Shown here one piece after another: positions 36,299 through 47,144 of a stretch of 64,000 nt of DNA. Numbering within the stretch: position 1 is the first letter of the stretch; every line of letters starts with the position of its first letter. The DNA comes from CBDHDN01 sp965261585 (lineage in GTDB: Bacteria > Pseudomonadota > Alphaproteobacteria > UBA6615): NCBI GenBank assembly GCA_965261585.1, contig CBDHDN010000001.1:87944-151943 (forward strand). Direction: 5' to 3'. A model generated the notes under the pieces. That model did no database searches, was not told the origin of the DNA, and saw nothing but the letters and a program-made list of their open reading frames with translations. The position numbers and the translations under genes are program-made.

Positions 36299-37501
36299 GA
36301 GATGGTTGGCGATGTTCTTGCCGACAGTCGTACCGGCATGAATGGGCGGCATGGCATGGTCGGCCAGTTCCGCCAGTCCGTTTTCGGACGCCTTGGCGGC
36401 TACGACGACGTGAACGATGCCGACCGGCTCAGCCTCGACCCGGTCATGCGGTGGATCGTCGGCGGCCATGCCGTCACTAAACAGGCGGCCTCGAGCAGTC
36501 AGATGGGGCGCTTCGAGACGGAGGTTCTGGCCACCGAGGAAAACCTCGCCGCGCTTGGTGATCTTTCCGGCCGATGGATCGACCGCGTTCATGACCGTTG
36601 CCCGCCGAAGAAGATCATTCTCGACATGGACAGCAGCGTCAGCCCAACCCACGGTGCTCAGGAAGGCTCGACCTACAACGGGCACTTCGGTTGCACCTGC
36701 TATCATCCCCTGTTCCTGTTCAACCAGTTCGGCGATTTGGAACGGTGCGCCCTGCGTCCCGGCAACGTTCACAGCGCCGATGGCTGGCGCAAGGTGCTGG
36801 AGCCGGTAGTGGCACGCTACAAGGAAAGGGATTTGCGTCGGTATTTCCGGGGCGATGCGGCTTTCGCCTCACCGGACATCTATAAGTTTCTGGAAGACGA
36901 GGGCTTCCTGTACGCGATCCGTTTGCCGAAGAACCAAGTTCTTCTGGAAAGCATCTGCCATCTGCTCACGCGACCCGTTGGCCGTCCGCCAAACCATGTG
37001 CGGCGCCATTACGCCGGCTTCAGCTATCGGGCCAAAAGCTGGGATAAGGCCCGCCGCGTCGTCGCCAAGGTGGAGTGGCACCCCAGCGAGCTGTTTCCCC
37101 GGGTCGGGTTCATCGTCACCAACCTGTCGCGACCGGCCGAGCGGGTGACATTGTTCTACAATCAGCGGGGCAAAGCGGAGCAATGCATCAAGGAAGGCAA
37201 GAACGCGATCAAATGGACGAGGCTGTCGTGTCGCAGGTTCCGCGATAACGCCGTCCGGCTGCAGCTTCACGCCCTGGCCTACAATCTCGCCAACTTCATG
37301 CGGACGCTGGCTTTGCCGAAGGAGGTTGAGTACTGGTCGCTGACCACGCTGCGGGAGAAGTTGGTAAAGATCGGTGCCAAGGTGGTCAGCCATGGCCGCT
37401 ACGTCACGTTCCAATTGGCCGAGGTGGCGGTGCCGAGGGAGCTGTTCCGGAAAATCTTGAGCCTGATTGATGATCTGCGACCAAGACCCGCCCCGGCGTA
37501 G
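36299..37501 (+). pseudogene. IS1380-family transposase, N-terminally truncated
   Basis: About 400 codons remain. IILDMDSSVSPTHGAQEGS (first Asp), YFRGDAAFASPDIY (second Asp), and FYNQRGKAEQCIKEGKNAIKW (Glu) are the IS1380 catalytic signatures. The first ~60 residues, including the conserved DGGxxTSDGG-type segment, have been replaced by the IS21 end. Confidence 0.88.
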
Positions 37502-37706
37502 GCCGGGGAAATCGACGGCGAGGTGAAAACGACAGGAGGGGTGTGTCTGAATGGCGGCAAATCTGGCCAAATGGCCTTCCAACCGAGGGCTGATCTCCAA
37601 AATCAGGCCATCGGATGGCTGCAAAGGGAATACAGTTCCCTCGACGGTGGTACGGGGGTATGATCTCCGCAAACCTGGAAGTCATCTGGGTAATGTCGGG
37701 TATATT
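36299..37706 (+). mobile_element. IS1380-family element (second type), 5' end cut by IS21
   Basis: The transposase frame is open at the IS21 boundary and runs to 37501. The ~200 bp after it are non-coding and reach the IS3 end at 37707. The lost left end means the element cannot move. Its transposase is only distantly similar to that at 17412. Confidence 0.8.
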
Positions 37707-37741
37707 TGTAGCGCACCCGGTTCCTTGGACACAAGTTTGTC

Positions 37742-38647
37742 TCACGCGGCGGGCCTGATTGAGATCGCGGCGTGCCACGCCTGACGAGCTTGAGCGGGGC
37801 TCAGGTAGCCGTTCTTTTCGACGATCCACTGGGCGTTGTAGAGTTCGACGAAGTCGCGGACGGCGTCCCGCAGCTCCGCGATGTTGCGGTAGATGCGACC
37901 ATGGATGATCTGTTCCTTCAGCGTGCGATTGAACCGCTCGGCGACGCCGTTGGTCTGGGGCTCGGCGACGAAGGCGTAGGACGGCTGGATGCCCCAGAAC
38001 TTGATCTGGTTGGTGAAGTGGTCCGACAGATACTGGGAGCCGTGATCCATCCGCAAGGCCAGCCCCCGAGCCGCGCCGGCCGCGGTCGAGCCATACAGCC
38101 CGGCAAGCCCCATGGAGATCGGCTGCAGGGCGGCGAAGCGGTCGCCGCGCTTGCAGACATGCCAGCCGACACACTCGGCGTTCCAATGCTCGACGGCGGT
38201 GAAGATCCAGCCCCAGCCGTCGTCCACCGTGAACACCCGAACGCCATCGGTGCCCCACATGAGGTTCGGGGCATGAGTGATGATCTCACCGTCATGGGGA
38301 TTGCCGCCACGGCGGCGGCAGCGATGGGGCGAGAGCAGATTGTTCTCGCGCATCAGGCGGAGCACCCGCTTGCGGGCAACCCGGATGTCGCGACAGACCC
38401 GAAGCCGAGCCCAGACCTTGCGGTAGCCCTCGCCCTCCCAGGGCGATGCCTCCAGGTCGGCTTCGATCGCCACCAGCAGCGCCTGGTCCGAGATCGCGGG
38501 CTTCGGTCCCCGACGCTTTGCCGGCGGCTGCTCGGCGTGCTGGCCGGAGGTCATGGCGTAGAACGAGGAGCGGGCCATGCCCCAGGCGGCGCAGACCCGC
38601 CGCAGGCCGTAGGCCAGACCCGTGCCGGGCGAGGTGGCGGCACTCAT
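37742..38647 (-). CDS. IS3 orfB transposase (copy 2)
   Basis: 301 residues. HTH_21-type start (YGLRRVCAAWGMARSSFYAM), linker, and rve core with MWGTDGVRVF (Asp), LRMDHGSQYLSD (Asp) and TNGVAERFNRTLKEQ (Glu). The ATG overlaps the orfA stop (ATGA), so it may be made by coupling instead of, or as well as, frameshifting. Intact. Confidence 0.92.
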   Translation of the reverse strand: MSAATSPGTGLAYGLRRVCAAWGMARSSFYAMTSGQHAEQPPAKRRGPKPAISDQALLVAIEADLEASPWEGEGYRKVWARLRVCRDIRVARKRVLRLMRENNLLSPHRCRRRGGNPHDGEIITHAPNLMWGTDGVRVFTVDDGWGWIFTAVEHWNAECVGWHVCKRGDRFAALQPISMGLAGLYGSTAAGAARGLALRMDHGSQYLSDHFTNQIKFWGIQPSYAFVAEPQTNGVAERFNRTLKEQIIHGRIYRNIAELRDAVRDFVELYNAQWIVEKNGYLSPAQARQAWHAAISIRPAA

Positions 38648-39054
38648 CGCCGCGACCTCCGCCGCCCCAAAGGGCCGAAGGTCTCCGTCTTGGCCTCCAG
38701 CAGTTCCACCTGCATGGTCAACTCTCCGATCCGCTTCATGGCGCTATCCAGTTCCGCGTGCACCGGATCGCCCTTGCGTTGCTTGAGCGAGGCGTCGATC
38801 CCGCCGATCGCTTTCTCACGCCACTGCTCGAGCCGGAAGATCTCTACGCCCAACTGGCGCGACAGAAGTTGCACCGGCTCGTCACGCAAAAGCCGCAGAA
38901 CGACCTCACGCTTGCGCGCCACCGTCCATCGCTGGCCAAGTCCCAGCGGGCCTGCCGGCAAAGCCTGGCCTGGGGAAAACGTGGACGAGCCAAGCTCGCC
39001 CGCATTTACCACAGGCCCATCAACAGCAACTTTCTTCTCAAAATTATCGGTCAT
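38644..39054 (-). CDS. IS3 orfA (HTH protein, copy 2)
   Basis: 136 residues from ATG 39054, placed 8 nt after AAGGAGG. HTH region TVARKREVVLRLLRDEPVQL and a C-terminal leucine heptad (MKRIGELTMQVELLEAK) for multimerisation with OrfAB. Intact, unlike copy 1. Confidence 0.9.
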   Translation of the reverse strand: MTDNFEKKVAVDGPVVNAGELGSSTFSPGQALPAGPLGLGQRWTVARKREVVLRLLRDEPVQLLSRQLGVEIFRLEQWREKAIGGIDASLKQRKGDPVHAELDSAMKRIGELTMQVELLEAKTETFGPLGRRRSRR

Positions 39055-39120
39055 GTTCCGGTCCTCCTTGGACACTTCGATTAAGCCAATTCTGTGTCCA
39101 AGGAAATCGGGTCCGACTCA

Positions 39121-40422
39121 CAGGGCAGTATATTCGATCTGTTTTCGCAGCACGAGATCGGTCGTGAACTCGCGGCGATGTCCGCCTGGCTCGACGGCGA
39201 GGCCGCGGTGGTGCGCCTGGTCGCCGCAGACCTCGGCATCGGTCGGGTCAGGCAGACCGGGCGCCACGGGCTGAGCGCCGATGCGGCGTTGCGCTGCGCG
39301 CTGCTCAAGCAGTACTTCCAGCTGAGCTACGAGGAGCTGGCCTTTCTGCTGTCGGATTCGGCATCGCTGCGCGCGTTCGCTCGACTGCCGTTCGGCTGGT
39401 CGCCGAAGAAGTCGGCGCTGCACAGCGCCATCGCCGCCGCCACCTTCGAGTGCCTCAACCGGATGCTGCTGGCGCGCGCCGCGACGGCCAAGCTGGAGAG
39501 CGGCGCCAAGGTCCGGTTCGACAGCACGGTCGCCGAGACCGCCATCCATGCGCCCACCGACTCCAGCCTGTTGTGGGATGCCGTGCGGGTCATGGTGCGG
39601 CTGTTGCGTCAAGCCGACGTCGTGCTACCCGCCTGGCCCTGGCGCGACCACACGCGCCTGGCCAAGAAGCGCGCCCGCGCCATCGAGTACAGTCGTGGCA
39701 ACAACCGGCAGCGGCTGTACCGCGAGCTGCTCGCCAAGACCCGAGCGACGCTCGCCTATCTGCACGACGCCATGGCGCGGCTGGCCGACGATCCCGCGCC
39801 GGTGGCCGCGGCCTGGCGCGCCGAGGCCGAACACTTCGTGCCGCTGATCGAACGCATCATCGACCAGACCGAGCGCCGTGTCTTGCATGGCGAGAAGGTG
39901 CCGGCCGCCGACAAGCTCGTCAGTCTGTTCGAGCCCCATAGCGACATCATCGTCAAGAGCCGCCGCCAGGTCTCCTACGGCCACAAGCTCAACCTGGCCA
40001 GCGGCGCCAGCGGTCTCATCCTCGACATCGTCGTCGAGCAGGGCAACCCGGCCGATGCCGAGCGCTTCGTACCCATGGTCGACCGCCAGATCGCGATCTA
40101 CGGCCGGCCGCCCAGGCAACTCGCCGCCGACGGCGGCTGCGCCAGCACCGGCAACCTCGCCGCCGCGAAGAACAAGGGCGTCGAGGACGTCGCCTTCCAC
40201 AAGAAATGCGGCCTTGCCATCACCGACATGGTCAAGAGCCGCTGGGTCTACCGCCGACTGCGCAACTTCCGCGCCGGCATCGAGGCCGCCATCTCATGCC
40301 TCAAGCGCGCCTACGGTCTGGGCCGCTGCACCTGGAAGGGGCTCGAACACTTCAAGTCCTACGTCTGGGCCGCCGTCGTCGCCCACAACCTCGCCGTGCT
40401 GGCCCGCCGCAAACCGGCATAG
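39121..40422 (+). pseudogene. Transposase of copy A, start missing
   Basis: About 433 codons, N-terminal InsH-like region (DAALRCALLKQYFQLSYEEL), then KVRFDSTVAETAIH (Asp), ADGGCASTGNLAAAK (Asp region) and CLKRAYGLGRCTWKG (Glu region follows). It lacks three residues (GAI) present in copy B after HSAI, a 9-bp loss. The natural ATG is gone; only GTG-type starts from IS3 sequence remain. Confidence 0.85.
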
Positions 40423-40494
40423 CCGCCAACCCGACACGTCCGATCCACCAGCACCGACGGCCGCCGCTCCCGCCGGCCTGCCTCGATTAGGCTA
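39121..40494 (+). mobile_element. DDE-transposase IS (ISNCY/IS5-like type), copy A, left end missing
   Basis: Near-identical to copy B from CAGGGCAGTATATTCGATC (39121; 40657 in B) to GCCTGCCTCGAT near 40485. The left inverted repeat, ribosome site and first ~8 codons are absent, cut by the IS3 end at 39120. The right side was then hit by copy B. Confidence 0.87.
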
Positions 40495-40495
40495 G

Positions 40496-42156
40496 TGCCC
40501 ATCCGGAAACGCTAAAACACTGAAATAACTGAGTGAACCGTCTATTTCCGGAGCCAGGCTCCGGCGGTTTCGGCTATGCTGTTGGGAACAAGCCACTGTA
40601 CCCAAAGGCAAACACCAAACCGCCGGAGGTGACCATGCGCGAAGAGCGCACCGTCCAGGGCAGTATATTCGATCTGTTTTCGCCGCACGAGATCGGTCGT
40701 GAACTCGCGGCGATGTCCGCCTGGCTCGACGGCGAGGCCGCGGTGGTGCGCCTGGTCGCCGCAGACCTCGGCATCGGTCGGGTCAGGCAGACCGGGCGCC
40801 ACGGGCTGAGCGCCGATGCGGCGTTGCGCTGCGCGCTGCTCAAGCAGTACTTCCAGCTGAGCTACGAGGAGCTGGCCTTTCTGCTGTCGGATTCGGCATC
40901 GCTGCGCGCGTTCGCTCGACTGCCGTTCGGCTGGTCGCCGAAGAAGTCGGCGCTGCACAGCGCCATCGGCGCCATCGCCGCCGCCACCTTCGAGTGCCTC
41001 AACCGGATGCTGCTGGCGCGCGCCGCGACGGCCAAGCTGGAGAGCGGCGCCAAGGTCCGGTTCGACAGCACGGTCGCCGAGACCGCCATCCATGCGCCCA
41101 CCGACTCCAGCCTGTTGTGGGATGCCGTGCGGGTCATGGTGCGGCTGTTGCGTCAAGCCGACGTCGTGCTACCCGCCTGGCCCTGGCGCGACCACACGCG
41201 CCTGGCCAAGAAGCGCGCCCGCGCCATCGAGTACAGTCGTGGCAACAACCGGCAGCGGCTGTACCGCGAGCTGCTCGCCAAGACCCGCGCGACGCTCGCC
41301 TATCTGCACGACGCCATGGCGCGGCTGGCCGACGATCCCGCGCCGGTGGCCGCGGCCTGGCGCACCGAGGCCGAACACTTCGTGCCGCTGATCGAACGCA
41401 TCATCGACCAGACCGAGCGCCGTGTCTTGCATGGCGAGAAGGTGCCGGCCGCCGACAAGCTCGTCAGTCTGTTCGAGCCCCATAGCGACATCATCGTCAA
41501 GAGCCGCCGCCAGGTCTCCTACGGCCACAAGCTCAACCTGGCCAGCGGCGCCAGCGGTCTCATCCTCGACATCGTCGTCGAGCAGGGCAACCCGGCCGAT
41601 GCCGAGCGCGTCGTACCCATGGTCGACCGCCAGATCGCGATCTACGGCCGGCCGCCCAGGCAACTCGCCGCCGACGGCGGCTTCGCCAGCACCGGCAACC
41701 TCGCCGCCGCCAAGAACAAGGGCGTCGAGGACGTCGCCTTCCACAAGAAATGCGGCCTTGCCATCACCGACATGGTCAAGAGCCGCTGGGTCTACCGCCG
41801 ACTGCGCAACTTCCGCGCCGGCATCGAGGCCGCCATCTCATGCCTCAAGCGCGCCTACGGTCTGGGCCGCTGCACCTGGAAGGGGCTCGAACACTTCAAG
41901 TCCTACGTCTGGGCCGCCGTCGTCGCCCACAACCTCGCCGTGCTGGCCCGCCGCAAACCGGCATAGCCGCCAACCCGACACGTCCGATCCACCAGCACCG
42001 ACGGCCGCCGATCCCGCCGGCCTGCCTCGATCACGCGCCGCTCGTCACCGGCACCCCGTCACTGGACTCTGGAACGCATCTACAGCCCCCGTACCCACAA
42101 AACACGTCGCTCAAACGCGCAGCCTTACACTAAATCTAGTCGTTTATGGATGGGTA
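40496..42156 (+). mobile_element. DDE-transposase IS (ISNCY/IS5-like type), copy B (complete)
   Basis: Ends GTGCCCATCCGGAAACG (40495/6) and, inverted, GTACCCATCCATAAACG (42156). TAGGCTA flanks both sides (40488-40494 and 42157-42165 region), a 7-8 bp target duplication. The insertion lies about 70 bp downstream of copy A's stop, so a second copy of the same element landed beside the first. Intact transposase. Confidence 0.85.
40635..41966 (+). CDS. DDE transposase of copy B
   Basis: 443 residues from ATG 40635 with GGAGG 5 nt upstream (MREERTVQGSIFDLF). InsH-like N-terminal helix bundle, RNase-H-like core with FDSTVAETAIH and ADGGFASTGNLAA, and a C-terminal SCLKRAYGLGRC segment. The exact ISfinder family is uncertain; public annotation often calls these ISNCY. 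Complete and presumably active. Confidence 0.9.
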   Translation: MREERTVQGSIFDLFSPHEIGRELAAMSAWLDGEAAVVRLVAADLGIGRVRQTGRHGLSADAALRCALLKQYFQLSYEELAFLLSDSASLRAFARLPFGWSPKKSALHSAIGAIAAATFECLNRMLLARAATAKLESGAKVRFDSTVAETAIHAPTDSSLLWDAVRVMVRLLRQADVVLPAWPWRDHTRLAKKRARAIEYSRGNNRQRLYRELLAKTRATLAYLHDAMARLADDPAPVAAAWRTEAEHFVPLIERIIDQTERRVLHGEKVPAADKLVSLFEPHSDIIVKSRRQVSYGHKLNLASGASGLILDIVVEQGNPADAERVVPMVDRQIAIYGRPPRQLAADGGFASTGNLAAAKNKGVEDVAFHKKCGLAITDMVKSRWVYRRLRNFRAGIEAAISCLKRAYGLGRCTWKGLEHFKSYVWAAVVAHNLAVLARRKPA

Positions 42157-42162
42157 CTAGGC

Positions 42163-42290
42163 TAGCCTGCCGGCTGGCCGATCTCAACCTCTCGACCTGG
42201 CAGCATGCGCCGCGCGTGCCGGAGCGGCCGGGTTTGAGCGAACGTATCAAGGAGCTGGCCGGCGAGCGCCGACGGTCCCAGCCACGACCA
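42163..42290 (+). pseudogene. Possible IS3-type orfB N-terminal fragment
   Basis: The frame reads LADLNLSTWQHAPRVPERPG, then LSERIKELAGERRR, like the region of IS3-family OrfB just before the GYRR segment. It is ~40 codons long with no partner sequence. Weak support. Confidence 0.35.
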
Positions 42291-42419
42291 GAGCTGAGGG
42301 ACTTCAGGACCCAGGCGACGCGAGAGCCGACATCGCCGTTCGAAGGTCAGTGCCCAGTCGCGCGTGCGCGGCCGCGAAATTAAAAACAAGAAACGTGTCC
42401 TGGAGCAGTTTCCGAAGCG

Positions 42420-44411
42420 TTATTCGATGCGGCCGGAAAAAGCGAGCATGGTCCCGAGCCGTTGGTCCAGCTTGAGGACGTCGCGGCGGGCGCGAGAGTG
42501 GAGTCGTTCGGCGCGGCGTTGGGCGCGGCGGAAGAGGGCTTGCTCGTACCCGTGGCCGAGCCGCGGCATCAGGCGCAGCACCAGCCGGTCGACCGGGTTG
42601 CCGACCAGGTTGTCGAGCAAGGGATCCTCCAGGGACAGGATCGCCGCGACGCTGCCGGGGTCGCCCTGGCGTCCGCAGCGGCCCGCGAACTGGCGGTCGA
42701 TGCGGCCGGCGTCGTGCCGCTCGGACAAGATCACTTGCAGGCCGCCGAGCGCGGCGACACCGTCGCCCAGCTGGATGTCGGTGCCGCGCCCAGCCATGTT
42801 GGTGGCGATCGTGATGCGTCCGTGCTCGCCGGCGCGCGCAATGATCGCCGCCTCGTTCTCGTCCTGGGCGGCGTTCAGGACCTCGTGGTCCAGCCCGGCC
42901 TTCGTCAGACGTTCGCTCGCCGTCTCCGAAGCCGCGACCGACCGCGTCCCGATCAGCACCGGACGGCCCGCTTGGTGCATCGCTGCCACGGCGGCAGCGA
43001 TGGCCCGCCATTTTTCGGTGGCGGTCGCCAAGATGTGGTCGGGCCGCCGAGACCGCTGGGCCGGCCGGTTGGTGGGGATCCTCATCACGGCCAATCGGTA
43101 GACCGACCAGAGCTCGCCGGACACTTCCCGCGCGGTTCCCGTCATCCCGGCGAGGTGCTTGTAGCGGCGAAAGAACCGTTGATAGGTGATCCGCGCGATC
43201 GGCACGATGCGGCGGCTGACCTCGCAGTCCTCCTTGGCCTCGATCATCTGCTGCAGGCCTTCGCCCCAATGGCGGTCCGGCATCACGCGGCCGGTATATT
43301 CGTCGATGATCTGCACCTTGCCGTCGCGCGCCAGATAGTGCTCGTCCCGCACGAAGAGGCGCCGCGCGGACAGCGCGTTGACCGCGGCTTCTTCGCGAAA
43401 GACCCTCGCCCGCCAAATACCGCCAAGCGGGTCCGCCAGTTCCTTCAGCCGAGCCTTGCCATCGCCAGATAGTTCGATCCGCCGCTCGTCGCGCAGGACG
43501 CGAAAATCGAGCCCCTCGTCGAGCTCGTCCGCCAGCGCCAGCGCCTGCTCAGCCAGCCGCTGGTCTTGCTCGCCCTCGGAACGCCCGGAGATGATCAGCG
43601 GCGTGCGTGCCTCGTCGACGAGCACGCTGTCGGCCTCGTCGACGATGGCAAAGCCCAGCCCGCGCAGCAGCAGCTTGCCGACGCGCCCGTCCTGGCTATA
43701 GAGCTGCTCCAGCTTCAACCGCAGGTTCCGGGCCTGGTTGCCCAGCACGATCCGGTCCCGCAGGTGATCGAAGGCCAGCACCTTGTTCGTGCAATAGACC
43801 ACGTCGGACCGGTAGGCGGCGCGGCGCGCGGCCTCGTCCATGCCCTCCGTCGTGACACCGACGGTCAATCCGAGGAAGTCGTAGATCGGGCCCATGGTGT
43901 CCGCATCGCGCCGGGCCAGGTAGTCGTTGACGGTGACGATGTGGACTGGCTTGCCGGCAAGCACCGCCGTGCATGCCGGCAGTGTCGCGGTGAGCGTCTT
44001 GCCCTCGCCGGTCTCCATCTCCGCCAGCATGCCGCGCAGCATTGCGTAGCCGCCCATGACCTGTACGTCGAAATGGTCCATGCCCACCGTTCGCGTCGCG
44101 ACTTCGCGGATGAGTGCGAACGCGCGCGTGGCGAGCGGGTCGCGGAAACCCTGGCGCCGCAACTCGACCCCAAGCCGCCGCGCCGTGTTCACCAGCGCGG
44201 CGTCGCTCATCGCGGCATGCTCCTCGGCCAAGGCACCCACGCAGTCCGTGAACTTCGTGCAAGTCCGTTGGCGCAATGGCTCGAGACGGCCGAGCACGTA
44301 GCCTTCGATCGTGGTGCCGAGGCGCTCGATCCATGGCTCGGCGCGATCGTCGCGCTGGGGATAGACGATCGGCGCCGGCAGCGGCTTCGCGTCGAGCGCC
44401 GTGCTAGACAT
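42420..44411 (-). CDS. SecA paralogue, short form (accessory SecA-like motor)
   Basis: 663 residues, versus ~900 for housekeeping SecA. All motor motifs are intact: METGEGKTL (Walker A, ~134), VTVNDYLARRD, VDEADSVLVDEARTPLIISG (DEAD box, ~252), GMTGTA (~420), NMAGRGTDI (~539), GRCGRQGDPGS (~577). The protein ends ~85 residues later, so the helical-wing/scaffold end and the zinc-binding C-tail are missing. The ATG overlaps the M50-HlyD stop by 8 nt, which implies translational coupling. A dedicated secretion motor for the adhesin upstream is inferred. It is the only fully intact large gene of the locus. Confidence 0.9.
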   Translation of the reverse strand: MSSTALDAKPLPAPIVYPQRDDRAEPWIERLGTTIEGYVLGRLEPLRQRTCTKFTDCVGALAEEHAAMSDAALVNTARRLGVELRRQGFRDPLATRAFALIREVATRTVGMDHFDVQVMGGYAMLRGMLAEMETGEGKTLTATLPACTAVLAGKPVHIVTVNDYLARRDADTMGPIYDFLGLTVGVTTEGMDEAARRAAYRSDVVYCTNKVLAFDHLRDRIVLGNQARNLRLKLEQLYSQDGRVGKLLLRGLGFAIVDEADSVLVDEARTPLIISGRSEGEQDQRLAEQALALADELDEGLDFRVLRDERRIELSGDGKARLKELADPLGGIWRARVFREEAAVNALSARRLFVRDEHYLARDGKVQIIDEYTGRVMPDRHWGEGLQQMIEAKEDCEVSRRIVPIARITYQRFFRRYKHLAGMTGTAREVSGELWSVYRLAVMRIPTNRPAQRSRRPDHILATATEKWRAIAAAVAAMHQAGRPVLIGTRSVAASETASERLTKAGLDHEVLNAAQDENEAAIIARAGEHGRITIATNMAGRGTDIQLGDGVAALGGLQVILSERHDAGRIDRQFAGRCGRQGDPGSVAAILSLEDPLLDNLVGNPVDRLVLRLMPRLGHGYEQALFRRAQRRAERLHSRARRDVLKLDQRLGTMLAFSGRIE

Positions 44412-45693
44412 CGAAGCGGCTCAGGAACAGGCGGCGCAGCTGCAGATAGAGCCGCGAAGCGAGTGGTTCAGATCCGTGGTCGAAGCGGACATAGACGCGC
44501 CCGCCAAATGTCGTTGCATCCGCCACTGACGGCACGGCGAGGTCGATCTGCAGTACGGGTGCGAGCGCGCCGCCATCCGGATCGGTCGGATCGAGGTGGA
44601 TACGACCACCACCTTCGGTACTCAGCGTGAGGCTCGGTAGCTGCCGGGTGACGGTCGGAACCACGTTCTTGACCAACGCCTCTTCCACTCTCCAGAAGTT
44701 ATCCGCGAACCGGACCTCGACGCCCCTGGTCCGTTGCCGAACGAGGTCGATGTTCGATTGGGGCAAGGCGACGCGGATCGTCAGGGTCGCGTCGTCGACG
44801 ACGTAGGCGACGAGCTCGCCACGGCGGACGAAGCGGTCCTGGAGATCCGCCGCGTTCGGCAAAATGAACTGGCCGTCCGATGTGCTTCGCACCGTCAACG
44901 CGGCGGCGCGTTCACGTGCCTCGGCGAGTTCGGCGCGTGCGTGTCCCGCCTGCTGCCGGATGATCTCGGCCTGGACCAAGTCATCGATCTGCGCGGCCTC
45001 GAAACGGGCTTCGAGTTCCGCGACCTCGCCGGCGAGCACATCGATCCGAGACGACAACAGCGGGTCTTCCATCTGGACCAAAGCGTCGCCCTTTCCGACC
45101 GCGGAATTGGGCCCGGCGACAATCCGCGCCACGGCACCGTCGGTTGCCGCATAGAGCCTCGATTGTTCCGGAATCCAGACGACACCCTCGGCGGTCGTGC
45201 CGTGGGGGACAGGCATAAAGAAGAACAGGCCAGCGAGAATCGCGGCCGCGCCACCGCTCAACACCAGCGCCCGCGTCCGCCGGCGGCGCAGCCGCGGGCT
45301 GTCGAAGAGGAACCAGATACCCTTGCCCGTGGGGATGCCGAACATCTGGACGGCAGCCCAGAGCGCCAGAATGACCCCGATGAAGAAGAGCTTGGTCGCT
45401 ACGAAGAGCGCGATCGCGACCATGATAAAGACGCGATAGGTGAAAGCCGCGACGCCGTAGATAACGAACCAGGCACGCTCGCCCGGGGCAAAGGCCGGCG
45501 AGGAGACATCCGTGATACCGAGCAGCCGGCGCTGAACGACATAGAAGATATGGCGGTTGGCGCGGCTCGCGAGGTTTGGGATCTCGAGGAGGTCGGCGAG
45601 AATGTAATAGCCATCGAACCGCAGCAGCGGGTTGCCGTTGAAAAAGAGCGTGGATGCGCCGCCGATCAGCATCACGTTGAACGCGATGGCGCG

Positions 45694-47144
45694 GGGGATG
45701 TCCCGGGCTCTGTTGAAAAGCTGAAGTAGGCGTCGTCCGCCTGGAGCCGCTAGGCTCTGGGTGCTGATTCCATCAAGGAGAACGACGCCATGACCAAGAC
45801 TACACGCAACGACCGTTCCTCGGAACCATCCTGTCGGCTCTTGCCATCGATGCCGGAGGCCTTCGACGATCTGCGCATGAGCGTCGATCGCTTCTGCCTT
45901 TTGGCGGGCCTCGAGTCTTTGAACGAGATGATGTCGGCGGACGCGGAAGCCTTGTGCGGTTCGCGCCACGCCCGCTCGGGCGAGCGCAAGGGCCATCGAT
46001 GGGGCACGACCCGGAGCGAGATCGCCTACCACGGCGGCAAAGTGAAGGTCGAGCGCCCTCGGGTGCGGGACTTCGCGGGTCGGGAGATGAGCCTGCCGAG
46101 TTGGGAGCTGCTGTCGGAACCCGAACTCTTGCAAGCCTGGGCGATGAATCTGATGGTGATCAACGTCTCGACCCGCAAGTATGCCCGCGCGGTGCGCCCG
46201 CCGGACGATGCGGGCGGCGATCTGCCGGCGGCATCGGGTGACGCAACCTCGAAGTCGGCGGTCTCGCGCCGTTTCGTGGCGTTGACGCGAAGCAAGCTGA
46301 AGGCCTGGCTGGCGAGCCCGCTCGACGATCTCGATCTCGTGGTGCTCCAGATCGACGGGCTCCATGTCGGCGATCACCTGATGGTGGCGGCGATCGGCAT
46401 CGACACCGGCGGCGCGAAGCACGTGCTGGGCCTGGCCGAGGGCGCGACGGAGAACGCGGCCACGGTGCAAGCCATGCTCGACAACCTGATCGAGCGCGGT
46501 CTCGATCCCGAACGGCCTCGGCTCTACATCGTCGACGGCGCCAAGGCGCTCTCGAAGGCGATCCGGCGGACCTTCGGGCGGGCGGCGGCCCTCCAGCGCT
46601 GCCAGGTGCACAAGGGGCGCAACATCACGGACCGGCTGGACGAGAGCCTCCATGCCGGCGTCAGGAAGGTCTTGCGGCAGGCCTGGCAGCAGGACGACGC
46701 GGCCAAGGCCGAACGGCTCTTGCGCAACCTCGCCCGCCGTCTGGAGCATGACGCACCCGGCGTCTCGGGCTCGATCCTGGAGGGCCTGGACGAGATCCTG
46801 ACGGTGATCCGGCTCGGCCTCCCGCCGCAACTTCGACGCTCGCTGGCTTGCACCAACGCCATCGAGAACGCGATCGGCACCGTCCGGACGGTGCAGCGGA
46901 ACGTCAAGCGCTGGCGCAACGCCGAGATGGCGCTGCGTTGGACCGCCGCCGGCCTCTTGGAGGCGCAAAAGACCTTCCGCCGCCTCAAGGCCTACCGCCA
47001 GCTCCCCATCCTCGACGCCGCCCTGCGGGAGGCGGTGAGAAAGGCCGGAGCAAAGTCCGTCATTGAAGACATCGAGGTGGCCGCGTACCCTCTCGATCAG
47101 AAGATGCCTATCTCGCACTTTTCAACATTGGGTGGGACATCGCC
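45694..47144 (+). mobile_element. IS256-family element, copy 1, with 9-bp target duplication
   Basis: 1451 bp from GGGGATGTCCC to GGGACATCGCC, imperfect inverted ends that both continue to TGTTGAAAAG. GATGGCGCG precedes (45685-45693) and follows (47145-47153) it. Insertion is antisense in the M50-HlyD gene. Almost identical to copy 2 at 51011. Confidence 0.95.

Larger units (their letters stand above)
37707..39120 (-). mobile_element. IS3-family element, copy 2 (complete)
   Basis: 1414 bp. The ends TGTAGCGCACCCGGTTCC (37707) and, inverted, TGAGTCGGACCCGATTTCC (39120) both continue into TTGGACACA. orfA and orfB are intact and overlap by 4 nt. It sits exactly between the tail of the IS1380 and the truncated start of the next transposase, so it seems to have brought those two together or replaced what lay between. 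Confidence 0.9.

Noticed and set aside
44404..47118. Single 904-codon minus-strand gene
   Set aside because: It reads through the antisense of IS256 copy 1; only the part below 45694 is native M50-HlyD sequence.
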